Shown one piece after another: positions 16,786 through 25,214 of a DNA stretch of 64,000 nucleotides. Below the pieces are notes generated by a model, which was given only the letters and a program-made list of their open reading frames with translations, was not told where the DNA came from and ran no database searches. This DNA is from JAJDIA01 sp031555145 (GTDB lineage Bacteria > Bacteroidota > Bacteroidia > Bacteroidales > Tannerellaceae). Each line of letters starts with the position of its first letter. The stretch's first letter is position 1. Made by a program: the position numbers and the translations under genes. The stretch lies in NCBI GenBank assembly GCA_031555145.1, contig JAVBUR010000012.1, forward strand, positions 1 through 64,000, written 5' to 3'.

Positions 16786-19137
16786 CTATTTAAACATATA
16801 TGTTGTATGCTGGCGTATAGTAACTGTCTTTGACTGATCGTTATATCTGATTTTTACCTTTTTGTCTTCTTTCGACCGAATACCGGCAGAGACAAGTTTT
16901 GCATTTTCCCATTTCAGATCCACGACCAGGCCATTACGTGCGCAGAGACCTTTGATCTCTCCGTCTTCCCATCCGGAAGGCAATGCGGGCAATAAGTGAA
17001 TTTCGTCCATGTGGCTTTGCAACAACATTTCCGCTATGCCGGCCGTACCGCCCAGATTTCCATCAATCTGGAAAGGTGGGTGTACATTGAACAGGTTATA
17101 TTGGGTGTTTTTAGCAAGCAACTCCTGCACATTCGCCCCAGCCTCTTCGCCATCCAGCAAACGGGCATAAAAATTGATCATCCAGGCACGGCTCCATCCG
17201 GTATATGACCCTTGACGGTTGGTTTCGTTTTCGTTATAGAAACGGCGACGCTCAATCGTTCTGCGTGCCGCTTCAAACAAGTCCTTTTGAGAGGGATTGA
17301 TGGATTTTCCGGGATAGAGGCCAAACAAATGCGAGACATGTCGATGGCCGGGTTCCACCTCCTCATAATCCTCGATCCACTCCTGAATGGTGTTGTACCT
17401 TTCACTGATGCGGACAGGAGGCAATTTAGCCAACGTGGATTGAAGCCTTTTCGGTAAATCTGTTTTGTCACCGGTTATTTTCCCGGCTTTGAGGCAAGCC
17501 TGGAATAGTTCCATGATGATTTGAATATCCATCGTAGCCCCATACGTCAAGGCAAAAACTTCACCATCCGGCAACCGGTATCTGTTTTCGGGCGAATTGG
17601 ACGGAGCGGTGACCAGATACCCCTTCTTATCCGTGGTCAGATAGTCCATGATAAATTCGGCGGCCTCGACCATGGAAGGATAGGCCTCTTTTTCCAGATA
17701 CTCCTTGTCGCCTGTAAACAGGTAATGCTCCCATTGATGCAAGACCAGCCAGGAACCGGCAATAGGGAATGTCCCCCACCCTACGCCGTCACTGATAGCG
17801 GTACGCCCGAAAGGATCTGTCAGATGATTCATGGTCCAACCGGTTGAATTGTATGTTTTCCGTGCTGTCACCCTCCCCGGTTCACGCAGGGCGTTAATCA
17901 GGTTGGAGAATGGAATAACCGTTTCGGACAAGTTACATACTTCGGCCGGCCAGTAGTTCATTTGTATATTAATGTTCGTATGGAAATCGGAACTCCATGC
18001 AGCCGCCATGTCTTTATTCCAAATCCCCTGCAAGTTGGCAGGCAGCACCCCGGGCGTACGTGAGCTACCCATCAGCAGGTAACGCCCGTATTGAAAATAG
18101 AGGGCGACCAGCGAAAGGTCTTTTTCACCTTCTTTCACCCGTTTCAGCCGCTCATCGGTGGGCAGGGACGATGCGTCTCCCAAATTAAACACCACCCGGT
18201 TGAATAGGGCGCTATGGTCTGCTATCTGTTTATCTTTCACTTGTTCATAGGATTGATTCTGCACCGAAGCCAGGATCGTTTTGCAGCGATCAGCCGGATC
18301 TATACGCCGGTCGAGATCTAACCGGGCAACGTTATAATCCGTGGCAGCCGTGAAGTAAAATACAGCTTCATCCGCATGCTCCACATAGAATGAATTGGCC
18401 AGGATGATCATCTTGCCGCCCTTGTTTTTCCCGATTATCCGTCCGGCAAACTTCATGTGAGGGCCACTTTCCCCGGTATCTTTCCCCGGCAGGTCGATAA
18501 TTTGTCCGTTTATTTCCAATTCGTTCGCGGAAACCGGATGGGCTACGGCATCCTGTTCCCGGTTGTAGTGTAAACGGAAAGTCAGTTTACCCGGTGTCTC
18601 CGAAGAGAGTTTTATAACCATGCAATTATCCGGGGCGGAGACGAAGACTTCCCGGCGATACCGTATCCCATCCATTTCGTACGATACCGATGTGATACCC
18701 GTTACCAGATCCAGGCTACGCTGATAGTTCGTAATCTTTTGCGATGGATTCCTGTCGTCAATAAAATCGATGTAAATATTTCCGAAAGACTGGTAGGAAC
18801 GGATACGCAAAGGATTGCTTTTCAGGTTCTTTTCAGACATTTCCACCGCTTGGGCTATCTGTCCGTTGATCAAGAACTTTTGTATTTCAGGCAATGCGGA
18901 AGCTGCATCGGCATTGGCTTCGCTTTTACATCCCGCCCACAGGCTTTCTTCGTTCAGTTGGATGGTTTCCTTATAATAATGGCCAAACACCATCGCTCCT
19001 AATCGCCCATTTCCAACCGGTAATGCCTCGTCCCAATTCTTTGCAGGTTGTTTATACCATACTACATGATCCTGATGCTGTGCTACGACAGCCATCACGC
19101 AAAACAAACAACAGATAAAGCAACAGATTTTTTTCAT
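16786..19137 (-). CDS. GH95 alpha-L-fucosidase, secreted
   Basis: 783 residues from the chosen start. A signal peptide (KKICCFICCLFCVMAVVAQ) is followed by the GH95 N-terminal super-beta-sandwich beginning VVWYKQPAKNWDEALPVGNG, then the (alpha/alpha)6 barrel. The barrel carries the family's NINIQMNYWPAEVCNLSE (general-base Asn pair) and SPENRY landmarks. It cleaves terminal alpha-1,2-linked (and some other) fucose of host glycans by family knowledge. An upstream in-frame ATG at 19161 is rejected because the likely -7 box is at 19163-19170, which would put that ATG ahead of the transcript start. It heads a leftward group with the GH2 enzyme. Confidence 0.93.
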   Translation of the reverse strand: MKKICCFICCLFCVMAVVAQHQDHVVWYKQPAKNWDEALPVGNGRLGAMVFGHYYKETIQLNEESLWAGCKSEANADAASALPEIQKFLINGQIAQAVEMSEKNLKSNPLRIRSYQSFGNIYIDFIDDRNPSQKITNYQRSLDLVTGITSVSYEMDGIRYRREVFVSAPDNCMVIKLSSETPGKLTFRLHYNREQDAVAHPVSANELEINGQIIDLPGKDTGESGPHMKFAGRIIGKNKGGKMIILANSFYVEHADEAVFYFTAATDYNVARLDLDRRIDPADRCKTILASVQNQSYEQVKDKQIADHSALFNRVVFNLGDASSLPTDERLKRVKEGEKDLSLVALYFQYGRYLLMGSSRTPGVLPANLQGIWNKDMAAAWSSDFHTNINIQMNYWPAEVCNLSETVIPFSNLINALREPGRVTARKTYNSTGWTMNHLTDPFGRTAISDGVGWGTFPIAGSWLVLHQWEHYLFTGDKEYLEKEAYPSMVEAAEFIMDYLTTDKKGYLVTAPSNSPENRYRLPDGEVFALTYGATMDIQIIMELFQACLKAGKITGDKTDLPKRLQSTLAKLPPVRISERYNTIQEWIEDYEEVEPGHRHVSHLFGLYPGKSINPSQKDLFEAARRTIERRRFYNENETNRQGSYTGWSRAWMINFYARLLDGEEAGANVQELLAKNTQYNLFNVHPPFQIDGNLGGTAGIAEMLLQSHMDEIHLLPALPSGWEDGEIKGLCARNGLVVDLKWENAKLVSAGIRSKEDKKVKIRYNDQSKTVTIRQHTTYMFK

Positions 19138-19162
19138 ATACATGATATTAGAGATTGCCATA

Positions 19163-19170
19163 CAAATATA
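19163..19170 (-). promoter_or_regulatory. Putative -7 box for the GH95 gene
   Basis: Minus-strand TATATTTG fits TAnnTTTG. Transcription would start near 19156, about 20 bases before the ATG at 19137. Confidence 0.5.
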
Positions 19171-19200
19171 GGGGAAAAAAATCCTTCGCTACAGCGACTC

Positions 19201-19260
19201 TTCCTTTTTTGTCGAGTAGGCTGGGGCTGAAATGCCCGGGCCTACTCGACAAAAAAGGAA
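19201..19260. repeat. Perfect 21-bp inverted repeat forming a long hairpin
   Basis: The arm at 19201-19221 (TTCCTTTTTTGTCGAGTAGG plus C) is the exact reverse complement of 19240-19260. An inner GGGC/GCCC stem (19224-19227, 19234-19237) closes a 6-base loop. A-rich and T-rich outer arms resemble a strong bidirectional terminator, but it lies over 300 bases beyond the nearest gene end (19572) and just upstream of the GH95 promoter. It may insulate that promoter, or be a small mobile hairpin. Confidence 0.85.
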
Positions 19261-19520
19261 AAGTGGATATGGTTTGGACTGATCCTGCAACACAAAAGTT
19301 TTCTCTCTGGCTGAGGTTAAGTGGACGGATAGGTACTAATACTTTTCATTCCTGCGGCGATTTATGTCTACTGGGTTTCAGCTTTTCTTTATAAAAATAA
19401 GAGCATTCAACTACTCACACCTAATGAGGTATCAAAATAAGCATAAAAATACTCTTATTTTGTTTTTCGATTATATATCACTGAATTACAACTACATATA
19501 TCTGCATAAATAATAATTAT
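19261..19520. other. Intergenic stretch without a supported gene
   Basis: Only an AT-rich 10-bp inverted repeat is seen here: AAAATAAGAG at 19394-19403 with CTCTTATTTT at 19452-19461, a 48-base gap. A 79-codon rightward open frame crosses part of it (19155-19394), but it runs through the hairpin and has no credible protein features. Confidence 0.6.
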
Positions 19521-19547
19521 CATGCGGCACATCAGTGGTGCCGCATG
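19521..19547 (-). terminator. Probable terminator of the NCHSYAW cassette
   Basis: Perfect 10-bp stem CATGCGGCAC / GTGCCGCATG with a 7-base loop, 25 bases past the end of the leftward gene. It is followed on the minus strand by AT-rich sequence with only short T-runs. Confidence 0.65.
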
Positions 19548-19571
19548 TAATTACTATTGAGTAACTGGGAG

Positions 19572-20676
19572 TCAATCAACTGAAACACTTAGGACAGCAT
19601 ACAATCCAGGAGAAGCACACGAACTGGTTGAACGACAAAATATAGTGTAATGACCGGTAGCATTGAATGTGATGTGGTTTGTATTTCCCGAAGGGTACTG
19701 TGTAATTCCTGTCAAAGGCCCCACCATCCATTCGTAACTTCCATCTGAAGACCAAGGCAAAGCGGTATAAACAGCACTGGTCCCAAGGTTCATTGACGAA
19801 GGGCCGGAGATGGATGTCACCGGTAGAACACCAATGAAACTATTGTAGAAAGATTATATGTATTCCCTCCGTAAGTACAAGCTACACTAATTGTCGCACT
19901 TGGCGAAGTGCCAGATGATGATTTACTGATAACAACGGTCCTTGTCCCCTGTCCACTTACAATTTGTAAGCCGGAAGGGACTGACCAACTGATTGAGGTG
20001 GAACCTTCCGGTATAGAAAATGAGGAGGAACCTGAACAGGGGACTAAGGCAAATCCTGAAATAGAAGGGTATTTCATATAGTATTGTCGCCGACCTAATT
20101 CATATGGACATTTGTCAGCCGAGTGTATATAACGACCCCAAGATCCCCATTTTGATTCGTATTTTCCAGCATTTGCTCCTGAAGTTATTCGTACTGCAGA
20201 ATGATCATAGGGATTTATCCACTCTCCAGTATGGAGAGACCAAAGCCATAATGAACCATAGTAAACTTTTATCGCATAAGGTTCTGACACTTCGATATAA
20301 CTTTCGTCTTCCCAGTATTTTTTGATATTATTATTGGCTGGGGGCGTATAACTACTACTATATGGATTAAATTGTTGCCAATCGGATTTTGAGAAGGCGC
20401 TAATCCAATAGCCGCCGGTTCCTCCTTCGGATTTTACCATGCATAGGAATGACAATTGTATTCACTGGTAGCATTCCCTGTTTTGGTTACAAGACCTGTC
20501 CATCCGGCTAACGAAATGTATTCTGCTGCTTGGTTTTCAAAAAGAGCCACATTCCCGGCTGAATAAGCATATGCCTCAACCGATGTGCCATTAGGCGTGT
20601 AAACTACTTGTGCAAACAATGTACATGTCATTAGTAGCAATATAACTGACAGTAACATTATACATAGCCTCTTCAT
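19572..20676 (-). pseudogene. Secreted NCHSYAW-motif protein with Ig-like repeats, broken by two frameshifts
   Basis: Three consecutive open frames (20676-20434, 20455-19817, 19820-19572) read as one protein of about 365 residues. A signal peptide (ends near TLFAQ) is followed by a domain with a motif EYNCHSYAW, then KSEGGTGGYWI. Next comes a Trp/Tyr-rich section, then two beta-rich Ig/PKD-like segments (SISWSVPSG... and SGSYEWMVG-like). The first shift falls in a run of A just after AW; one extra base would restore continuity. The second is near 19820, where a GTG overlaps the TGA. The Cys-His in NCHSYAW recalls a papain-like active site, but this is speculation. I do not recognise a named function. 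Confidence 0.7.
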
Positions 20677-20683
20677 TGTATTA

Positions 20684-21376
20684 TCATTTACTGTTTAACA
20701 GATATTTTATCCCAAACTGAGTAACAAAATCGCTGAATTTTTTATCCACCCTTGAGTCATTCGTATTCATACTCAGAGCCGTTTGCATATCTTTATTTTT
20801 CTGTATGGCAGCAAGAAAATCGGCGTCATTTTCTCTAATAAGAATGATGGATATTAAAAAATTGATGGATCTTACTGCCGTGAAATTAATTAGATAATCC
20901 CTATTGAACAGTTGTTTCTGCTTCTCAATAGCCAGTTGCAAGACCGCTCTTCTCGTCTGTGCGGAGCAATTCTTCTGGAAACACTCCTGAGCAAGTCTAT
21001 AAGCAAATCTTGACAAAACATAGTTCCCATCTTGAGGAGGGAAAGCTATGCTAGACCATCCGAGTTGAAAATGAGGTCGATATGCTTTACAAGCCGATAT
21101 TAATTCACCTACCGTATCTATATTATCAATTTCGTCGAGAGGATAGTTGATGTTTTCAGCTGCGTATTCATGCAGCCTAAAATCTATCTGAATAGATTTG
21201 CTTGCTATTTTCACATATTCTACTCCCGTTGGGCTGTGAGACAATTTCCTGTTTGTGTCATCGCTAGAAACCTCTATATCTGATATTTCATTGAAGAGGA
21301 GGTCTTCATTTGCCAATTGACAGGCAAATAGGGACATCATCAACATAGCCGATAAAAATGCATTCGTTTTTTTCAT
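20684..21376 (-). CDS. Uncharacterised lipoprotein
   Basis: 230 residues with a type II signal peptide (FLSAMLMMSLFACQ; lipid attachment at the Cys). The mature part looks mostly alpha-helical and ends GIKYLLNSK. No catalytic motif is recognised. It lies 7 bases upstream of the NCHSYAW gene and is followed closely on the other side by a frameshifted small lipoprotein, so all three appear to be one transcript. Base composition is visibly more AT-rich than the flanking core genes. Function unknown. Confidence 0.8.
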   Translation of the reverse strand: MKKTNAFLSAMLMMSLFACQLANEDLLFNEISDIEVSSDDTNRKLSHSPTGVEYVKIASKSIQIDFRLHEYAAENINYPLDEIDNIDTVGELISACKAYRPHFQLGWSSIAFPPQDGNYVLSRFAYRLAQECFQKNCSAQTRRAVLQLAIEKQKQLFNRDYLINFTAVRSINFLISIILIRENDADFLAAIQKNKDMQTALSMNTNDSRVDKKFSDFVTQFGIKYLLNSK

Positions 21377-21379
21377 GAC

Positions 21380-21605
21380 TCAATTGTTTTTTGAAATTTC
21401 GATAAAAGCATCCAAAAATTGTGGATTATCGCTAATTAGTTCCGGGTCGCACAGGATAATCCCATGCCAATTTACTTTCTTGCTCATCAACGGACTTTGT
21501 GACCACCGGCTCTTCTTTTCCGAGAGAGTCAAATTTGTCACTACATCCGGCAACGATTACACCTAGTGTAATTGTTGTAATAATAAAAATGATTTTTACG
21601 TTCAT
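21380..21605 (-). pseudogene. Small lipoprotein gene with one frameshift
   Basis: The ATG at 21605 opens a lipoprotein leader (ITLGVIVAGCSD) and continues 57 codons to a TAG at 21432. From about 21480 a neighbouring frame reads KKVNWHGIILCDPELI... to a TGA at 21380 and looks coding, so one base has probably been gained or lost in the stretch agcaagaaagtaaatt. Restored, it would be about 75 residues. It ends 4 bases before the 230-residue lipoprotein start. Alternatively, two short overlapping peptides are made. Confidence 0.55.
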
Positions 21606-21753
21606 GCTACTTCTTACTTCTAGTTTGAGATAAATAGTATTGGCGAAAAAACAAGTCCAATAAGAAGCTACCGCCTAAGCATCTACAACTGCTATAAACC
21701 TTTAGAGGCAGATAGTTGGTACCACAAGTCTTGTAATGACATACATTCCGAAT

Positions 21754-21761
21754 CAAAGCTA
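21754..21761 (-). promoter_or_regulatory. Putative -7 box for the lipoprotein cassette
   Basis: Minus-strand TAGCTTTG matches TAnnTTTG in the 263-base gap between the regulator and the small lipoprotein. It would give a leader of roughly 140 bases. No -33 partner is clear. Confidence 0.3.
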
Positions 21762-21868
21762 TGCTTTCTTTCCGAGAATATCCGGGAATTAACTAAACAA
21801 AAATAAACAAATGGGGCGGCATTTCCCCTCCCTAAACAAACGGATAATAGGTGAACATAAGGAGAGCG

Positions 21869-22483
21869 TCACAAAGAGCGGATATAGCTATCGAAAACAT
21901 CAAGCGGTTTGCCTTCTCCAAGGATCAAGTTGCAAAGTCTTCTTCGTTTAGTTGATGCGTATTGCTCATATCCGGCTATACAGATTCCGATTGTTTTTGG
22001 GTTTAGGTTTGCTTTGGTCATATATAGGGTAAGTTTTGTCTGATAGTCAATACCAGGGAAAACCTGTAGGAGATGCTTATTAAAATCCGGAAAGGTGTTG
22101 TCTATTGCTTTTATAAGGGCTAATATATCCTTTTTGCTAATTGTATTAGGGGCATAGTTATAAAATAGCATGTATATATCAGAAGTATAAAATGCTTTTT
22201 CTCTTTCTTCGCCCAATCCCTTCGCCTCTTCTGACAATTGTTCTAATACTTCCACTTCATGCTCCTCACACTCAGACCGTGACTCCTTGCCTGGAACGTT
22301 TTTATTCAGTTCATTAAGCCTTTTTTCAGCGGCTAACCACTCTTTCTTCTTACGTAGCAGATAAATAATAAGGCCAATACATACCAAAAACAAGAAAATG
22401 ACCACCCATAACAGCATACTCCAACTGCTGTGGTTTATATAACCTGATAGGTACGATTCTGCTATGAATAACAAGTATCTCAT
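21869..22483 (-). CDS. Single-pass membrane protein with HTH-like C-terminal domain
   Basis: 204 residues. One transmembrane segment (about 23-43) is followed by a basic RKKKEW stop-transfer and a charged, probably coiled-coil region (45-95). The C-terminal domain carries FPDFNKHLLQVFPGIDYQTKL... and STKRRRLCNLILG. Its layout follows the output domain at the C-terminus of Bacteroidales membrane-anchored regulators (Y.F...L...yP.L...E...C.Li...........RkrL). It may therefore be a tethered transcription regulator of the adjacent lipoprotein/NCHSYAW cassette, which is transcribed in the same direction just downstream. The HTH is divergent, so DNA binding is an inference. Confidence 0.6.
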   Translation of the reverse strand: MRYLLFIAESYLSGYINHSSWSMLLWVVIFLFLVCIGLIIYLLRKKKEWLAAEKRLNELNKNVPGKESRSECEEHEVEVLEQLSEEAKGLGEEREKAFYTSDIYMLFYNYAPNTISKKDILALIKAIDNTFPDFNKHLLQVFPGIDYQTKLTLYMTKANLNPKTIGICIAGYEQYASTKRRRLCNLILGEGKPLDVFDSYIRSL

Positions 22484-22632
22484 AAGCCTAAGCGCTATTT
22501 GGCGTTTTACCCTAATCTGTTACGAAGATAGCCATTTTAAAAAAAAGTCAGATGAAGATAAAAGAATAAGTTCTTTTTACGCAGATTACCGTTGTTTTTG
22601 ACCGGGATGGCCGCAGGATGCAATAAAATCCC

Positions 22633-22640
22633 TACTTTTG
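22633..22640 (+). promoter_or_regulatory. Putative -7 box for aroA
   Basis: TACTTTTG, TAnnTTTG consensus, 28 bases before the ATG at 22669. Confidence 0.5.
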
Positions 22641-22668
22641 TGTGTTATAAGAAGACATACTATCGACA

Positions 22669-23898
22669 ATGAAGTACCTGATCCGGAAAACGGAAGACAT
22701 AAAGGAGGCGGTTATCAACCTGCCGGCATCGAAGAGTATCAGTAACAGGGCGCTTATTCTGAATGCGTTGAGTTATAGCCCGTATGATGTGCGGAACCTG
22801 GCGGATTGCGATGATACGAATGTGCTTAACCGGGCGTTGAATTCCAACACCAACCATTTCGATATCGGGGCAGCGGGGACGGCCATGCGGTTTCTAACAG
22901 CGTTCCTGGCAAAGATCGTAGGAGAATGGACGATTACGGGGTCTGCACGGATGAAGAATCGTCCGATCGGGCCGCTGGTGGATGCATTGAATGCACTGGG
23001 TGGACGGATTGAGTATATGGAAAAAACCGGCTTCCCGCCGTTGCGTATCTATGGCAGTGCCTTGCAGGGGGGAGAAATCACAGTGCCGGGAAATATCAGT
23101 TCACAATATATATCCGCCTTGTTGATGATTGCTCCGTTGATGGAAAAAGGATTGCAGATCAAGTTGGAAGGAGAGGTGATTTCCCGTCCGTATATTGAGC
23201 TGACGCTGGGGATGATGGAGATATTCGGCGTGCATTGCACATTCGAAGACAATGTGATTACGGTGCCGATGGGTGAATATACACCTGTTCCTTTTACGGT
23301 GGAACCGGACTGGAGTGCGGCGTCATACTGGTTTGAGATCGCTTCTTTGTCATCGACCGATACAATCTATCAGATACCGGAGTTAAATAATGATAGCCTC
23401 CAGGGAGATGCCATTTGCCAGGCGTTGTTCCGGAAGTTGGGGGTAGGCATGAACGTATCCGGAAACCGGGCGACATTGAAGGGTTCGGCAACCAACTGTC
23501 CGCTTTTTGAACATGATTTTATGGAGACGCCTGACCTGGCGCAGACATTTGCCGTTTCCTGTGCATTGAAGGAGATTCCTTTCCACTTTACGGGTTTACA
23601 GAGTTTGCGTATTAAAGAGACAGACCGTATCCTGGCACTGAAGACGGAATTGAAGAAGCTGGGCTATGTGTTGGCCGATACCGCCGACACGCTAACATGG
23701 AACGGCGAACGGTGTGCGCCGGATACTGATCCGGTGATTGCCACCTACGAAGACCACCGCATGGCAATGGCATTTGCGCCGGCGGCCCTGGTGCGTCCGG
23801 CAGGCATTACAATTGCCGATCCGCAGGTGGTGTCTAAAAGCTATCCCGGGTACTGGGAGGATTTGAAGAAAACTGGTTTTACAATTACAGAGGTATAA
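22669..23898 (+). CDS. aroA: 3-phosphoshikimate 1-carboxyvinyltransferase (EPSP synthase)
   Basis: Sixth step of the shikimate pathway, joining PEP to shikimate-3-phosphate in the cytoplasm. Landmarks in the 409 residues are LPASKSISNRALIL (about 18-31), the GAAGTAMRFL PEP-site stretch near 67-76, and LRIKETDRI and EDHRMAMAFAP in the C-terminal half. Slightly shorter than the E. coli enzyme, as in other Bacteroidales. It begins a long rightward run that also holds aroK about 5 kb on. Confidence 0.96.
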   Translation: MKYLIRKTEDIKEAVINLPASKSISNRALILNALSYSPYDVRNLADCDDTNVLNRALNSNTNHFDIGAAGTAMRFLTAFLAKIVGEWTITGSARMKNRPIGPLVDALNALGGRIEYMEKTGFPPLRIYGSALQGGEITVPGNISSQYISALLMIAPLMEKGLQIKLEGEVISRPYIELTLGMMEIFGVHCTFEDNVITVPMGEYTPVPFTVEPDWSAASYWFEIASLSSTDTIYQIPELNNDSLQGDAICQALFRKLGVGMNVSGNRATLKGSATNCPLFEHDFMETPDLAQTFAVSCALKEIPFHFTGLQSLRIKETDRILALKTELKKLGYVLADTADTLTWNGERCAPDTDPVIATYEDHRMAMAFAPAALVRPAGITIADPQVVSKSYPGYWEDLKKTGFTITEV

Positions 23899-23913
23899 AG
23901 AGGAATACATACG

Positions 23914-24333
23914 ATGATTTATCTGATTCTTGGCCTGATAGTCCTTGGTTGCGTGGCTGCCGTATTCGGTTATTTCCGCAACAAGCGATTACAGCAAATG
24001 CTGGAACGCGGGGAGATTGACACCATACCCGAAGCACAGGAGATCCCTGAGGTATGCTGTGGGCAGCATGAACTATGCGAACGCGATAGTCTACTGGCGG
24101 CAGTCAGCAAGCAGATTGACTATTACGAAGACGAAGACCTGGATCGTTTCCGCGGCACGGAGGCAGCGGCCTACGACGAAGCAGCGGTTGGCGAATTCCG
24201 CGAAGTGCTCTATACCCTGCGGGATGTGGAAGTGGCCGGATGGTTACGCAGCCTGCAACTACGTGCCATCAATCTGCCCGATGCGCTGAAGGATGAAGCC
24301 TTCCTGATCGTCGGGGAACGGCGGATACATTAA
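23914..24333 (+). CDS. Small membrane-anchored protein with Cys/His motif
   Basis: 139 residues. An N-terminal transmembrane helix (about 2-22) is followed by a soluble part with CCGQHELCE near residues 48-56, a possible metal-binding cluster. The remainder is acidic and helical, with a C-terminal ERRIH. It lies 15 bases after aroA and 28 bases before a zinc/manganese-type ABC permease gene. No named function is recognised. The motif and neighbour suggest a link to metal handling (inference). Confidence 0.7.
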   Translation: MIYLILGLIVLGCVAAVFGYFRNKRLQQMLERGEIDTIPEAQEIPEVCCGQHELCERDSLLAAVSKQIDYYEDEDLDRFRGTEAAAYDEAAVGEFREVLYTLRDVEVAGWLRSLQLRAINLPDALKDEAFLIVGERRIH

Positions 24334-24361
24334 ACGACGGACACAGATACAGTAACGACGC

Positions 24362-25183
24362 ATGGAGATCCTACACTATACCTTCTTCCAACATGCCCTG
24401 ATTGGCAGCCTGCTGACGGCCATTACCTGCGGGGTCGTGGGTACGTATATCGTAGCACGCCGGCTGGTGTTTATCAGCGGGGGGATTACGCACGCTTCTT
24501 TCGGCGGACTGGGACTGGGGTTTTACCTGGGGATGAATCCGACGCTGATGGCGATGGTATTCTCTGTCCTCTCGGCCTTTGGGGTGGAATGGGCGAGTAA
24601 GTCGCAGCATGTGCGGGAAGATTCGGCCATTGCCGGGATCTGGTCACTGGGTATGGCACTGGGGGTGATCTTTATTTTCCTTACGCCGGGGTATGCACCG
24701 AATCTGTCGGCCTATTTGTTTGGGAATATATTGACGATTTCGTTGGCGGATATCTGTTGGATGGCAGCGTTGGCAGTAGTGCTGCTGGTGCTCTTTTCGG
24801 TATTCCTGCGGGAGATTGTGTTTGTGGCATTCGACCGTGATTTTGCCCGTACGCAAGGGTTACCCGTCAAACTGGTGGAATATGGGATGATTTGTTTGAT
24901 TGCCATTACGATTGTGCTCTCGATCCGACTGGTGGGTATTATGCTATTGATGAGCATGTTGACATTGCCACAGATTACCTTAAATTTGTTTACGGCCGAC
25001 TTTAAAAAGATTATGATCGGCAGCGTGGTCCTGGGTTTTGCGGCCTGTATCGCGGGGTTGATCCTCTCCTATCTGATCAATGTGCCTTCGGGGGCATTTA
25101 TTATCCTTGTCCTGGTGGTTCTCTTTTTAGGGGCAAAAGCAATAAAAACAGTCACGAAACGTTACTATACAGACAAGGTATAG
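24362..25183 (+). CDS. ABC-3 family metal ABC transporter permease (ZnuB/MntB-like)
   Basis: 273-residue inner-membrane permease with about eight hydrophobic helices. The family start HALIGSLLTAITCGVVGTYIV, GGITHASFGGLG (the EAA-like cytoplasmic loop with ITHA) and the MLTLPQ region mark it as an ABC-3 permease for Zn2+, Mn2+ or Fe2+. Unusually, no ATPase or periplasmic metal-binding subunit gene is adjacent; neighbours are the Cys/His protein and sprE. The partners must be encoded elsewhere if the transporter is active. Confidence 0.9.
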   Translation: MEILHYTFFQHALIGSLLTAITCGVVGTYIVARRLVFISGGITHASFGGLGLGFYLGMNPTLMAMVFSVLSAFGVEWASKSQHVREDSAIAGIWSLGMALGVIFIFLTPGYAPNLSAYLFGNILTISLADICWMAALAVVLLVLFSVFLREIVFVAFDRDFARTQGLPVKLVEYGMICLIAITIVLSIRLVGIMLLMSMLTLPQITLNLFTADFKKIMIGSVVLGFAACIAGLILSYLINVPSGAFIILVLVVLFLGAKAIKTVTKRYYTDKV

Positions 25184-25214
25184 CCTTGCATATGACCCTA
25201 TTCGGGATCAAAGG

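Noticed and set aside
19155..19394. Rightward 79-residue protein downstream of the GH95 promoter
   Set aside because: It runs through the perfect inverted repeat and the opposing promoter and shows no protein-like pattern.
19572..20676. Programmed ribosomal frameshifting in the NCHSYAW gene
   Set aside because: No slippery heptamer with a downstream structure was seen at either junction; two shifts in one gene favour mutation or sequencing error.
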